DNA of 64,000 bases from NCBI GenBank assembly GCA_029959195.1, contig CP114119.1:3062377-3126376 (forward strand), written 5' to 3'. Every line of letters starts with the position of its first letter. Within the stretch, counting starts at the first letter, position 1. The DNA is from Dictyophora rubrovolvata. Its lineage: Eukaryota > Basidiomycota > Agaricomycetes > Phallales > Phallaceae. Under the pieces are notes generated by a model. That model searched no databases. It saw only the letters and a list, made by a program, of their open reading frames with translations, and was not told where the DNA came from. The position numbers and the translations under genes are program-made. Below, in pieces: positions 12,002-23,722 of the stretch.

Positions 12002-12280
12002 ATATCATATATGAGCTATTAAATGACATGGCTCGTTTGGGTATAGAACTATTGGACATATGATAGAGAAATAACCCGTCAGCTAATGACGATTTGGGAA
12101 CGGACTCCGACTCAGGGAAGATGTGCCAAAATCATAGACGGTCGGGTCTTGACTTCTACATCGGAAGTCAGATAGTACATCGACAACTGCAGCGACGACT
12201 GGTTTTGTAGAATATTCAGGAGTTTGATTAAGGGTCATATTATTGAGCCCCGGGATTGAACGTATTGAACCGCCATGATG

Positions 12281-12754
12281 GCCTCTGAATGGCTTTCGTT
12301 ACATTGATCGCGTGACATGTCACAGATCTCTTCTTCCCAATGCGACGATACATCCCGTTGATAGTAGCTGGGTTAACAGGTATCTTTACACATCAATAAA
12401 AAAGATTTATTTAACTCAAATTTTTGATAAGGCATTGTGTCCGGGTTACACATTTTCAAACCCCTCTTCGCCCCCAAGGACCAAGTTAACTACGGAGTCA
12501 ATTCACCAGTAAACAAAACTTCTATCTCTGTGTCGTGTGATAACTAACATTCGACTTTTATTCAGGATTTAAGGAAGACAGATTAATGTCAGATATGCTT
12601 GGATGGTCGGTGCTAAACATTTCTCGTATTTTCGGATATAGCCCTGGTCACAACCATCTGTTTCATTATGCTTTGCAACGCTCAAAAACAAGCAAAATGT
12701 ACCTTTTGATGATATTGGTTTACCGCCCAATGGAAGTATAATAATATGCGCCAT
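12281..12754. other. no gene recognised; 3' flank of the Sad1-like gene
   Basis: Short ORFs only. The stretch separates a pseudogene relic from the stop codon of the minus-strand Sad1-like gene. Confidence 0.4.
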
Positions 12755-14749
12755 TTACTTGATGCCAATAGCTTCTTCATACGCGTCCCGCCGTTGCCAT
12801 ACCTAAGTTCTTAGATCAACAAGAGTATCAGCATTTAGACAGCAAGGCAGACCTGTAAAACACTTTCGCCCAGAAATATCATCTCCTTTCGAACTTCGCG
12901 GACAATAAGATCTTGTATCTCGTACCAACGTTCACCATCCCCTCCGCCACCGCCTGCTCTCAAGTGAACTTTCCAAACAGTGTTCACTTTATCGCGGGTC
13001 GTTCCAGCAACAGATTCGTGTGTAACATTTGATAAAAGATCATAGACTGTCGGAGGATGAGTAGGTGGTGCATCCAAGTCTGTGTCAACAGCAAGAATGT
13101 TAGGAGCTGAAGTAGCGTAGTTAAGACAGCACGCGTACAGTCTTTAAAGTCAACACCCCTCAACGGAAAGTTAATAATGGTCGGGTTTTTTTCTTCAACG
13201 AAATTATTTTTCGTAAATCGTTTGAAATGCAGGATTATATACGGAGGCAAGCGTTGCAACTTGTATCGTTTCAGTTGGCCCAGCGCTTCCTTTTACCCCG
13301 CCGGGTAAAGCGAAGCCGTTAGGAAAGTGAGGCTATAATAAAAAAAAGATACTCACTTGAGTCGTTACACCATCATATTTAGTTAGTATACTCGCAAGAC
13401 TAACTTGAGGGACGATGTTCTTTTCAACGGAGTCTTGGAATAGCGGGGGTGGTGGAAGGTCAACGGCAAGGTACAAGAATGGCGATACCACCGTTTTTAT
13501 ATCTGGACATAATTTCGGCGTTGTGAAAGAGAAATGTATTAACAGCGTACCACGATCGATGGCAAATTGTGGCTTGTGATCATTTCCTTCTTGTTCCGGT
13601 CGTACATTGACGTGTTGTGTTTCCAGACGCAGCTCACCTTGGAAGGTGCTGTATATAATACCTACAAAGATTCAACTATGAAGCGTCAAACAACAGACTT
13701 GAACTTACTGCTATCCCTTTGCTTCGTTCCACTTAAATCCGCGTGGGTCTTATTTAACAGCCAACCCAAGAACTCAGCCGGGTCGCCCTGTTCCTCAAGA
13801 CGCCACTTGCCTTTGGAAGCTCGGTTTACTTCTTGCAGAAATTCATGTGGCGAGACCTGAGATTTAAAGAGTCGAGGGGACCACAGCTTACGGGTCAGCA
13901 GCGACAGACGCGAGATAAGCTCCGAGTGCTTTGGGGATTGTTTAGGAGTGGTGGAAGAAAGCTGCTGAGGTTTCGATGAATAAAGCAGAAGGAAGTTGCG
14001 AAATGGTGGGACATGGAGTAACATATGGATGATGACGTTGATGTGATCGTGGCGTTTTATGTTGTTCAGGCCAATGAAACCGGGAGCGTAAGAGTTATTG
14101 CTAAGGTCAAAGGAAGGGTGAATTAGATAGGATGGCTTGTCCAATTGTTTGACATCGACCTGAGTGAATTTTGGGGATAAAACGGCCACTATGTCGGATA
14201 ACGAAGGATCAGATACAAGATAGTTGTCTGGAAGAACGTATACCTATGGTAAATGTCGAGTTAAACAGGATGCTTTTAAGAGAGCAGAGACCTTACCATC
14301 GCGGTTTCCAGGTTGATAAAAACATGGTGATCGTTATGAATACTATGTGCGTACGCGTAGGAGGATGGTCCTCGCCCCTGAAAGTACTTGCCACATACTA
14401 GACAGCCATACACATTGATATTGGACACGCAGACAGAGCAAACTTTCTCGAAGTCGAAATCAAGCACCGCTCGATTAATCTGACCAAGAGTACTAATATT
14501 TGGTATAAAATAGAAACCTGAGGAGGAGAAGAGACGTACTGTGTCCAGATACAAGTCAGTAGCTCGTCCAGAACCGTTATTCTTTGGTTTAATCGGCTGC
14601 TCTTCTTCCTCTGAATCAGGACCTTCAATGGTATCGCCGAGTTTGTCTCCTGGACCCGTCATGAATGTTTCTTGTGGCTCTTCTGTCCGCGCCCTTTTCA
14701 AAGGTCGTTCTGCCGTTTCCTCTGAGCCATTAGATACGTCGTGCCCCAT
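12755..14749 (-). CDS. Sad1/USP39-like U4/U6.U5 tri-snRNP factor (inactive ubiquitin peptidase), eight exons
   Basis: Exons 14749-14540, 14479-14297, 14243-13709, 13661-13551, 13502-13357, 13289-13139, 13079-12853 and 12802-12755 sum to 536 residues. An acidic N-terminus is followed by a UBP-type zinc finger (CSVC, GCLVCGKYFQGRG, AHSIHNDHHVFINL) and a UCH-like fold: GLNNIKRHDHINVIIHML, GDPAEFLGWLLNK, IIYSTFQGELRL, LPPYIILHFKRFTKNNF. The catalytic Cys expected after GLNN is absent, as in Sad1/USP39, whose role is pre-mRNA splicing rather than deubiquitination (family knowledge). I start at 14749; an in-frame ATG at 14827 would add 26 residues but lies near the divergent gene. The intron at 13503-13550 is 48 nt, a multiple of three and free of stops, so retention would add 16 residues; the spliced form fits the family better. 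Confidence 0.9.
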
Positions 14750-14894
14750 AACGTCGTAACCGGCGTAACTGTTGAACGAGTATGGGTCCCAGAGTACACA
14801 ATACCGGGACTTCCCGATAGATTGCATGTAACTCCGTCACGAGGCTCGTGCCCGATTTCTTGTCCATTTTTCTTCTTTTCTCTTTATTACCACA
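14750..14894. promoter_or_regulatory. compact bidirectional promoter region (Sad1-like / CSN2)
   Basis: Only 145 bp separate the two divergent start codons (14749 minus, 14895 plus). The stretch holds a CT-rich run near 14855-14885 on the plus strand but no obvious TATA box. Both transcripts must start within or close to it; coregulation is inference. Confidence 0.5.
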
Positions 14895-16926
14895 ATGGAC
14901 GACGACGATGCCGAATATATGCAAGATGAAGAAGTCAGTCAATGGATTATTTTACGGTCCATAAGCTGACCTTTTTATCAGGATTACGACTTTGAGTACT
15001 CGGACGGGGATGACGACAATGTAGAACAAAGCGCGGATGTAGAGAATCAATATTATACTGCCAAATGTAGATAATTTCGTTGAGATCACTATTATCTGGA
15101 GCTAATTGTGTCAAGCCTTCAAAGAAGACAACCCTGAAGCAGCTTTAAAGGCTTTTCGGGCTATAGTTGATGCCGAAGCTGAGAAGGGGGACTGGTAAGT
15201 TGTTCAAGAAAAGTTTGCGCATCATGCTAACACCTTCATTCTTAGGGGATTCAAGGCCCTCAAACAAGCAACAAAGTTACTATTCTTGACCCTTCATCGA
15301 CCGACAGAAGCACTCGAAACGTACAAGAGACTCTTGACGTACACAAAATCTGCTGTAACACGCAACTACTCTGAAAAATCTATCAATAGTATCCTCGATT
15401 ACGTTGGTGGTGGAAAGGGTGGGCCCGTCGAAGTTGATGTCCTGGAAAAATTTTATCAGGCCACTCGCGGTGCTCTTGAGGATGCTAAGAATGAAGTCAG
15501 AGGATATCTTCAAATTTCAGCTTATCGCCTCTGACTTGTTACGCATTGTTAGAGATTGTCCTTAAAGACCAATCTGAAGCTCGCGAAACTCTGGCTTGAT
15601 CGACGCGAATACGGTCGTCTGACGAAGGTGTGTTGCCACGCGGACAAGCGGGGCCTGGCCTGTTCTGAACATTCATGTAGCTCCTACGGGACCTGCATAA
15701 TTCTATTTCCCAAGGCGAAGATGGTGAACAGGATCAGTCTCAAGGTACTCAACTGCTCGAAATATACGCACTAGAGATTCAAATGTACAACGAAACTCGG
15801 AACTTCAAAAAGCTGAAAGTATGCACCATTACTCAATCTTTCTTGATACCTTCGTTTATTTCTTATAGGAAATTTACAATGCAACTAATGAAGTACGTTC
15901 AGCAATTCCTCACCCACGGATAATGGGCGTCATCAAAGAGTGCGGTGGCAAAATGTGGATGGGGGAAAGTAAGAATTTTCTTCAGTCTATTGATAATGTA
16001 TGGATATAAACATTCTCTCAAAAGAACAATGGAACCGTGCTGGTGAAGACTTCTTCGAATCATTCCGGAACTATGACGAGGCTGGCTCTCCACAACGTAT
16101 CCAAGTTCTCAAGTACCTAGTGCTGGCTAATATGTTGACCGGTAGCCAAGTAAACCCTTTCGATAGCCAAGAAACTAAACCGTAAGAACGAAGCGATTTG
16201 ACTCGCGTGCCTCTCATGACATACTTCGTAGTTATAAAAGCGATCCACAAATCAAGGCTATGACGGACCTGGTGGGAGCTTATCAACGACGAGAAGTTCA
16301 TGAGGCTGAAAAGATTATTCGAGGTGCAATATATCGTTCTTTGGAAGTCTACTTTTTGCCTTCTAACGCTGTACCATGTTAGAAAATCGGTCTACCATTA
16401 TGGACGATGCGTTTATTCGATCCTACATTGGCGAACTGCTTCGTAGTTTGCGGACACAGTATCTCCTCGATCTCATCAAGCCCTACACCCGATTGGAACT
16501 CTCATTTCTTGCCAAGGTCTGTATTATCCTCATTCAACGAGTTACGGCCCTTTCTCTGATCGTATCCCAGCAACTAAACGTGGATATAGCTGAGGTCGAA
16601 GATCTCTTGATCGGTTTAATTCTTGAAGGAAAAGTTGAGGGGAAGATTGACCAAGTTGCCATGCGTTTAGAGATAGATCAACAGTGCGCATACTTATATC
16701 TTGCGTTTATGTTCAAGCTAATGCGCTCCATAGACAAAGCTTAGCCAAACGACGCTATACCACATTATCCAAGTGGACCGATGCACTTGAAAATATACAT
16801 TCATCTGTTCTGACCAAAACAGTAGGCTACCAACGCGGTGTGGCAGAAGTTCCTCGGCCAGGCGACTTGGACAACTTGTTCGGAATGCGGAGCTTTGACT
16901 TTGAGCTTTCGAGAACAACATTGTGA
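14895..16926 (+). CDS. COP9 signalosome subunit 2 (CSN2), twelve exons
   Basis: Exons 14895-14933, 14982-15066, 15116-15194, 15246-15495, 15553-15627, 15681-15818, 15869-15968, 16025-16181, 16232-16323, 16383-16516, 16571-16683 and 16734-16926 join to 484 residues (human CSN2 has 443). The acidic start [20 protein letters not shown] is typical of the family, followed by [69 protein letters not shown] and [15 protein letters not shown]. The PCI domain follows ([43 protein letters not shown]) and then [16 protein letters not shown]2 is a scaffold of the CSN complex that removes Nedd8 from cullins, acting in nucleus and cytoplasm. Introns are 46-59 nt. The extension after the PCI domain ([20 protein letters not shown]) is longer than in animals. 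Confidence 0.93.
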
Positions 16927-19900
16927 TATATATCGCTGTAATTCTTTTTTTTTGTTTTCTCCTTGCCTTTACGACGTCGTGTTTCCAATGCATTCATTGT
17001 TAAGAACAAAGATGTGAAAAACTTTTCTACCGTTGGCTGCTGAAAACGACCAGTCTTTAAGACACGCGCCTATGGCAAATTCCGTGCTTGGTAATGTGAA
17101 ATGACCTGCGACGCAGTCGTATATACAACAACAAATGAACAAAGCGTCGAGAGTTTGATTTGGCTGCGTGTATATGTCATTTTCACATAATAGATACAGC
17201 GAATCCGCAAGGTTTTCAGCAAGTAATACCCCAGATTTCTGCCAAAATAGGGAAAACAGACAGGCCAATCCTAACCGTCCCGTCGCAATCTTAAGGACGG
17301 AGGCCGGAAAACCCAACAGCAATAAACGTATCATACGGTTGAAAGGCGCCAGGAAAGGTTACGCTTGTTTCACGTTTTGTCGCCCCTTTTGTTTCGAATT
17401 ATTATTATAGATATGATATCCATTCAAAGACGATGAACTTCTTCGAAGTTGAAGAAGATGAAGCGGGATATTGGCCAAGAAAGCCTGTTCTATTCATTTA
17501 TATAAGAATCACGAGGTGCTTTGGAACATACAGTTTCCAAACACTTCGAGAAATGATTGATCTCACCTGGATATGGACGCATACCTGAACTACATCGCAC
17601 CATCGCAGGGGCGTTGTTTATCATGAAGTAGACTGGCATCGTTCCGATCACCGCGTGCGTGGCAGGAATCGAGTGAAAAGTAAATGACAACCGACGCAAA
17701 AGGAAACGGGATCCCCGACCAATCTTGTGGATACTTGTTTTCTCACTAGGTTGCAGTCCCTTGAAGCCAGGATAAGTCAGCGTTTTCCATTCTACAATAA
17801 AACGTACAGCGAAAACCATTTAGAAGATAGAAACATTTGGGGCGGCGCATGGGGATGGGCGGGCGTGCGTGGTGGGCGGAGAAACAGATCTAGTTTTGAA
17901 AAGAAATGGGGTGCAAAGTGGTGACTAAAATTATCAGATTGGTCCGGTCTGCAAAAGGCCCAGAGGTGAGATGACAGATTAAGTATGACAATCCCGATTG
18001 AAGGCTGGGATAGAGGGCTAGGTACAACGGATAGTGGTGTCTCTGGGGGGTTGTGTGGCAGTAAGATCAATGGCGTTCTTCGAGATAGATGATCGGTTGA
18101 AAGAATTGGGAGATTTTCCGACGTTCCTAGTTCCCAGATCCTAATGAGTACCCTCGTTCCTTTCTAAGATGCCTTCTTAGAAAGAACCTAACGCCACAAG
18201 CGTTAGAGAGCAGCTCCCAGAAACAAAAGAGATTTTGAGTCACTCCAGGAGAAGAGAAACCCCAGAAATGCCTTCACGGAAGTAATAAATGTCTATGATG
18301 TTTGTGCTGCAACGCGACAACCCAAACATAGATAATGCATGTGAGGTAACCAAAACAATTTGGGACGGGAGTTTAGGGCAACCAGACCTTAGTTTGTAAG
18401 GACGGTAGGAAAATATGAATCACAAACGTTGAGAAAATCGACGGGCGGAAGACCTTTTAAACCACAATAGCGGAAACAACCGACATGTGGAATAGAGGAG
18501 CGAAAAAAAACCGCTTTGCACTTTTTCAAGCGCCTACTACGACGCTCGAGTGTGAAACTTGCAATTCACAACACATGCGATAGTTCCATTGAAGGGGACA
18601 ACTTCAATGTCGCTACCCCAATTGGGAAAGCAGAACAAGATAGTGTATTCTGTAAGTGTTTAAGACAAGGATTTAGTCCCATTGACAGCATTAATCTCTC
18701 AAGGGACTCACAACATCTGATTACAGATCTCTAGTACGGAAAATCCACGGAGAACATAGACTGTAAATAATCTCGACTCACGTACCTTTGTTTGGGTGCA
18801 GTCTACGTAAATGAGATAGCTTGACGTTTGCCGAGTAATCGTAAAGCGAAAAAAAGGAAGGTTGGTTATACATTCAAATCAGGGAAGTGGTTCCATATAG
18901 TCGTTTTGATACAGACCGACGACAGACCGACGTGAAGAGAGCGTGGACCGATGACGGTTTTGTATTTGAAGATATCACGAGGAGCAGACCGTTCTCCTGC
19001 TCCAAAACTTTTATTTGACGTAAAATCTTGGCTCGTTTCACATATGTTATACCCCTTCAAGTATGTGCTTACCTCTCAGGGATGAACGATTGACTCAAGG
19101 CCGTCCTGGACTTGTACCACGGGGGTCGACAAGGCAAACGTATCTTGACTTCGTAAAAACGAGACTGAAAAGAAAGAAAAACTCAGAGATGAGATATTAT
19201 TTCGCAAAATAGCAAATAGGGTCGACTACGTGTCAAGTTAGGCGGGGCTTTTGTATTGTTATCAGTAAGCCCGAGGATCATTGTTGTTCTATATCGATGA
19301 CTCACCAAACTTTTGCATTATAAGTACACCATAAAGCAGACTTTCTTCTTTATTGCCAGACAAGGCGTCTTGAAGAGTATCATGAACCAGTCATCCTCGA
19401 AAACAGAGTTACGAAGCTAATTCCAGAGTGAATTCCAGAACTTCCCGGTTTCCGGCTGAAATTACTGCTGGAGCGGAGTCGTAAGCTCGCTCCTCTTTGG
19501 AAGGATGTTACTATGTAACTTACTCAAAAGTAAAGCGACGTAGGTGTTGGTGTTTGCAAGCTTGTTTTCGATTCGTTTTCTACAAACTTTGTTGTTCGGA
19601 GACTTGGACAGTACTAGTCCTGGCGAATAAACGCTGGCTCAAAGCCTGCCAAAAACGAATGTAGGCGGGGTTTTTTATCGATGGATTACCCCGACTCCGC
19701 TAGCGCTCCTAATGGCCTCATCCCTTGGAAAGGCAAGTTCTTTTCAATTAACTCAGAATTAAAAAGCCTAGAAATGTTCTAGAACACTTTGATAACCAGA
19801 GTGTTACCTCCCGTCCTCTAAACCATTCTCGTTGTGTCCACGTACGTTCCGAGTGCCAAGGCCAACGTATCGAGAGAACTTTTTGCATCCTCGTTGTCAA

Positions 19901-20291
19901 TGCCATGTCCATGAAAAGTGCTCTGTTTTCGTTGGTAACTGACGCGGTCTTGCACGTGCTTAGTTTGGCCGCTGTCCGAAAAAGTGGACAAAAGAGTCTC
20001 ATGGCCCTCGTCGCTGGTCTCCTCATTTTCACCTCATCAGTCATTGCTGACCAATCACTACTTTTACCATAGCATAACGAACTCTTTTACGTTTCAAGAA
20101 TCCTCAGATCGTGCCGCTAAAATCGGTCGGTGTTTCCGCGGATCGTGGGCCTTTTTTTTCAGGTGGAAGGTTTTTAAGATGCGCCCCCCATACTCTTGCC
20201 TTCGTCCTCTTTCGCGGCCCTTTTCAACACTCATCGAATTTCGTTCAGTACTTAAAGTTATCTTCCTCTTCCCCGACAATTCCTTTACGCC
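16927..20291. other. 3.4-kb stretch without a recognised gene
   Basis: Scattered ORFs (for example minus 17490-17819 and minus 19748-20044) show no domain resemblance and do not chain into exons with good splice sites. From 20050 to 20290 the plus strand becomes CT-rich, consistent with the promoter of the helicase gene. An unrecognised lineage-specific gene cannot be excluded. Confidence 0.35.
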
Positions 20292-23201
20292 ATGCCGTCT
20301 CTCAGTCAAGACATCGTCCCTGGTTTTGCGTCCATAGACTACACCATACTCCCCCCCAGTCACTTTGAAAAACTACTCTTGTACCTCCAACAACAAAAAA
20401 ATGAGTTTTGGGGCGTGTCTGCCATCTTCGAAAACAATGGCAAAATTAAATCATTCGGTCTCGCCACCCTGAAGAAGGTATATGTCATCAACGACGTAGA
20501 AGGTCTGGCCAAAAAGCACTTGGATCAACTTTGGTCTGTCTGTGGCGATTCCGCACTGCCTGTCGGATTCAACATGGACACTATATCCATGAGCTTCTAT
20601 CGTACTTTCAACACTCGTTTTAGCGCCGCTGACTTGGGCGTCGTGTATGGAGTAAAGCGAGAAGAATCCCACCCCATCACAGTGATTCAAAAGCTATATC
20701 CCACTTCCAACAACAGCGCTAGGCTCAAGTCCATGTGGACACAACAAGGTGCACATCAGGAAATCAACATGTGCCTGCGAGCTTGGATCTCTTTACGGTA
20801 AGTCCCGGACTATTGACCTGTGGGATAATTGCTCAGTACGAGACGTCCAGGATTGCCGAACTCAAACCGACGATCGTGAAAAGTAAACCAAAGATCAACC
20901 CAACACGATTAACGACTCCCGTAATAACCTTTTTGTTAATAATTATCGACCTAATGCCTAATATAAGTCTTCTCTCACAGGAGCTTTCTCTTATTTCCAC
21001 TTTTTATTCGCAACATGAGCTTTTGGATCGCGCGAAACCCGTGACCATCCGTGCTGAATTTTCGAAGTATGCGTCAGAAAATGGCGAATTTGTGTTGGAA
21101 AACTCTCGATACAAAACGCGTATGCGTCCGAACGTCAAGGTGAACACACTTTCATCGATTTACATACATAACCCGTCCGATAGTAATACAAAGCCTATGA
21201 TTTACAGGGCCACCTTATTTTTCGAGATTCAACCGGGGGAATAGTTACAGGGCGCTCTACGGGAATGTGTGGGAAAACAACGCATGGCGTCATTTACGGT
21301 AGTTTGAAAGGAGCTGTAAAAAGTATCACGATCGTCGGTAAAGAAACGCCGACGTATGCGGAAGATGAGCAGTGCAGCGTTGTGTTGAATGTTCTCTTAG
21401 GCAATTGTGTTTTGCAGAAATCGTACTACACACGCCTCATATGGCAATTGTCGAAAACAGAAATGAAGCTGTGTCGTGCGCCTGCAACTTTGGGCCCTAC
21501 CTCCCCTCCGATCAACCAACTGAATCGCTCTCAAAAGATGGCGGTTACATCTATACTGAGCGGTGACAAAATTGTGTTAGTTCATGGTATGTAAAGCAAT
21601 AAACAATTTACTTTTTATTTATTTGCTTGTTTTCTTTTCTTCCGTAGGGCCACCGGGAACAGGAAAGACGACAGTGATCTCGGCAGCAGCTAAAACTTGG
21701 GCTCAAGCGAATGAACCGGTCTGGATTATTGCGCATTCCAATGTTGCCGTCAAGAATATAGCAGAAAAACTTCTCAAAGACAGTGTGGATTTCAAATTAT
21801 TAGTATCCAAAGACTTTTATAAAGAATGGTGCTTATAACAATTTTAACTTGCCTAATATTACTGTCAGCTAACTGTTTTCTGGTTTGTTTCGGTCAGGCA
21901 CGAAGACATTTATCATAAGATCGATTTATACCTTCTATGTTCCGATCAATTTCCAAAAGATAAAGACCGTTTATCCCAGACCCTGGAAGCCACTAAAGTC
22001 CTTCTTTGTACTCTCAGCATGATATCAAACCCCTTGCTGAAAAAGAACGGCATGTTTGAATGTATTCCAATGGAGAAATTAATAGTAGACGAGGCGTCGC
22101 AGATAAACATCTTTGATTATTTGGTATGTCCTTATACAACTGTGACCAAACCGATTATTACATAGTTAGCCTATTTTCACTAGGTTTCGTAAAACACTAA
22201 GGAAAGTGTGTTTTTTCGGAGATCCAAATCAATGTAGGAGCAACATTTTGTTGCGAGGTTTTTTGTTTATGAGAGCCCGATTTTAGTGCCTCCTTTCCGA
22301 CAAGATCAAGTCTCGTCTGTTAAAAGTATTTTCGATCTGAAGCACCTTTCCGAAGGGTCACTGTTTTTGAGAGAACAATGTAAGTTCATGCTCTTTTCAA
22401 GATTGGTTGGAACTAACAGATATTCGCGGCTCTAATTCTCATTTCTCAGATAGGATGCCAATACCTGTCGGTGATTTCATCTCGAGAGAAGTTTATCAAA
22501 ATCGGCTTCTTTCACATCACCCGATTGTTTCAGCATCTTGCATGGCTTTCGTTGACGCACCAGGAAGTGAGGAACCAAAACGTGGTAGCTATGTGGTAAG
22601 CACATTGTTCAATCTGGCGTCAGGTCTTTTCGCCTTCCACGCCATATCCAAAAGGAGTAATGATGCATACTTATCCTTAGAACCGCAAAGAAGTTCAATC
22701 CATCGTACACTTAGTGAGGCATTACTATTGTGACGAAGAGTACCGCGTCATAACACCTTACGATGCTCAGAGAGCTGCTATCATTGAAGCTCTGAAAGCA
22801 GCTAAGCTACCTTCGGATAGAGTGTTTAACGTTGACAGTTTCCAAGGTTTGGGTTATATTTTTTTCTTCTTAAGATCTGTTTCTCGCAATAATGGTCAGA
22901 GCTAATATCAACGGCAGGAAACGAGTCGGACTATGTCTTAATCTCAGTAGTTCGCAATAAGAGGATTGGTTTTTTGTCATCGGACAACCGAATCAACGTC
23001 ATGTTAACAAGGGTCAAAAAGGGAATGGTCGTCGTGGCGAATCAAAGCTTTATTGACGGGCTGGCCAGGAAAACCCTGCTAGGGAGAATGTCTGCGCACT
23101 GGTCGAAGAACCATGCAAGTGGTCGTTGGATAAAATGGACCGAGGTCGCTGACAAGAGGGCTGAACTCCCTGGAGTAGTTACGGCTGGCAGCCACTATTA
23201 G
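20292..23201 (+). CDS. superfamily 1 (Upf1-like) RNA/DNA helicase, eleven exons
   Basis: Exons 20292-20797, 20851-20920, 20981-21139, 21208-21586, 21648-21828, 21898-22123, 22170-22233, 22287-22379, 22450-22595, 22681-22846 and 22918-23201 sum to 757 residues. Motifs in order: Q-motif-like INQLNRSQKMAV, Walker A HGPPGTGKTTV, motif Ia IIAHSNVAVKNIAEKLL, Walker B LIVDEASQ, motif III FFGDPNQLPPFR, motif V SFQGNESDYVLISVVRN and motif VI NVMLTRVKKGMVVV. This is the Upf1-like group of SF1 (DNA2/NAM7 type; relatives include SMUBP2, Senataxin and Mov10). The DEASQ box does not fix a subfamily. The N-terminal ~380 residues have no recognised domain. Such enzymes unwind RNA or DNA 5' to 3' using ATP; the substrate here is unknown. 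The gene converges on a dsRBM gene 110 bp downstream. Confidence 0.88.
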
Positions 23202-23311
23202 CGTTCAGGCGTAGCATGTCCCGTAGCAAGTACTAAACGTCATGTATTAAACAGTTACAACATAATCAATTTTTTGCATTGATATATTTACTTCTCCCTT
23301 GCTCCCCCAGT

Positions 23312-23722
23312 CTATACATCGTGTCCTAAGACTCTGAGCGTCGCGCGTGCAGCTATATCCTTCGCTTTCCATTTCTGACGAGCCACACCAACGCCCATTT
23401 GTGAGCCTTTGACTGGACAGTCCCTTTCTTTGTTAGATTCAATATTAAGAGTTTGCGTAATAGTCCCTTACATTTATATGTCACTGTCCAGGTTGGTTCG
23501 TGATCTGGCCCTGTTGAAGACTCGACCATCGATAAGAATTTGACATCCTGGGTTTCCTGTAGAACTTGCGAAAAAATACAGGATTTTAGTGGCTTATTTG
23601 AGCTAGTCATACCATTGTTAAGCATGATTGCTGATAAAAAATAAGGGTGAGATTGTAGAAGACACCCAAAGAGACTTACCATATCGAGGAGATTGCGTAC
23701 TAGTTTCAGCCTGAGCAGACAT
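23312..23722 (-). CDS. small single-domain dsRNA-binding protein A, four exons
   Basis: Exons 23722-23680, 23630-23613 (18 nt), 23564-23472 and 23412-23312 join in frame to 84 residues. After a short Ser/Gln-rich start the protein is one dsRBM: LNNVLQETQDVKFLSM for helix 1, SSTGPDHEPTWTVTYKFKG for the strands, and GVGVARQKWKAKDIAARATL for the Lys-rich helix 2 that contacts the RNA backbone. The order of helix, three strands and helix and the GP-H-P-TW signature are seen directly; dsRNA binding is family knowledge. No other domain fits in so short a protein. It lies tail to tail with the SF1 helicase and 1.9 kb from a similar gene on the same strand. Without splicing the frame breaks, which hides the gene in simple ORF searches. 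Confidence 0.8.

Larger units (their letters stand above)
11560..12280 (+). pseudogene. second decayed kinase-like copy, split by a LINE fragment
   Basis: The flanks match the relic at about 4005-4330. On the left GGAGAGCCTATTGATTCTAC, ACTATCAAGT and GATCTGTATAGGGATG; on the right ATGAGCTATTAAATGACATG, GGCTCGTTTGGGTATAGAAC, ACCCGTCAGCTAATGACGAT and GCCCCGGGATTGA. In the 3.2-4.3 kb copy these blocks are continuous, here 328 bp intervene (11661-11988). Stops and frame changes show it is not a working gene. The pair gives a natural filled/empty-site comparison for the insertion. Confidence 0.65.

Noticed and set aside
14750-14827. Upstream ATG at 14827 as the Sad1-like start
   Set aside because: It would add 26 residues with no family match and leave only 67 bp to the divergent CSN2 start; the ATG at 14749 begins the acidic N-terminus expected.
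17490-17819. Minus-strand ORF of 109 codons
   Set aside because: No recognisable domain and no plausible exons to either side; left as unassigned.
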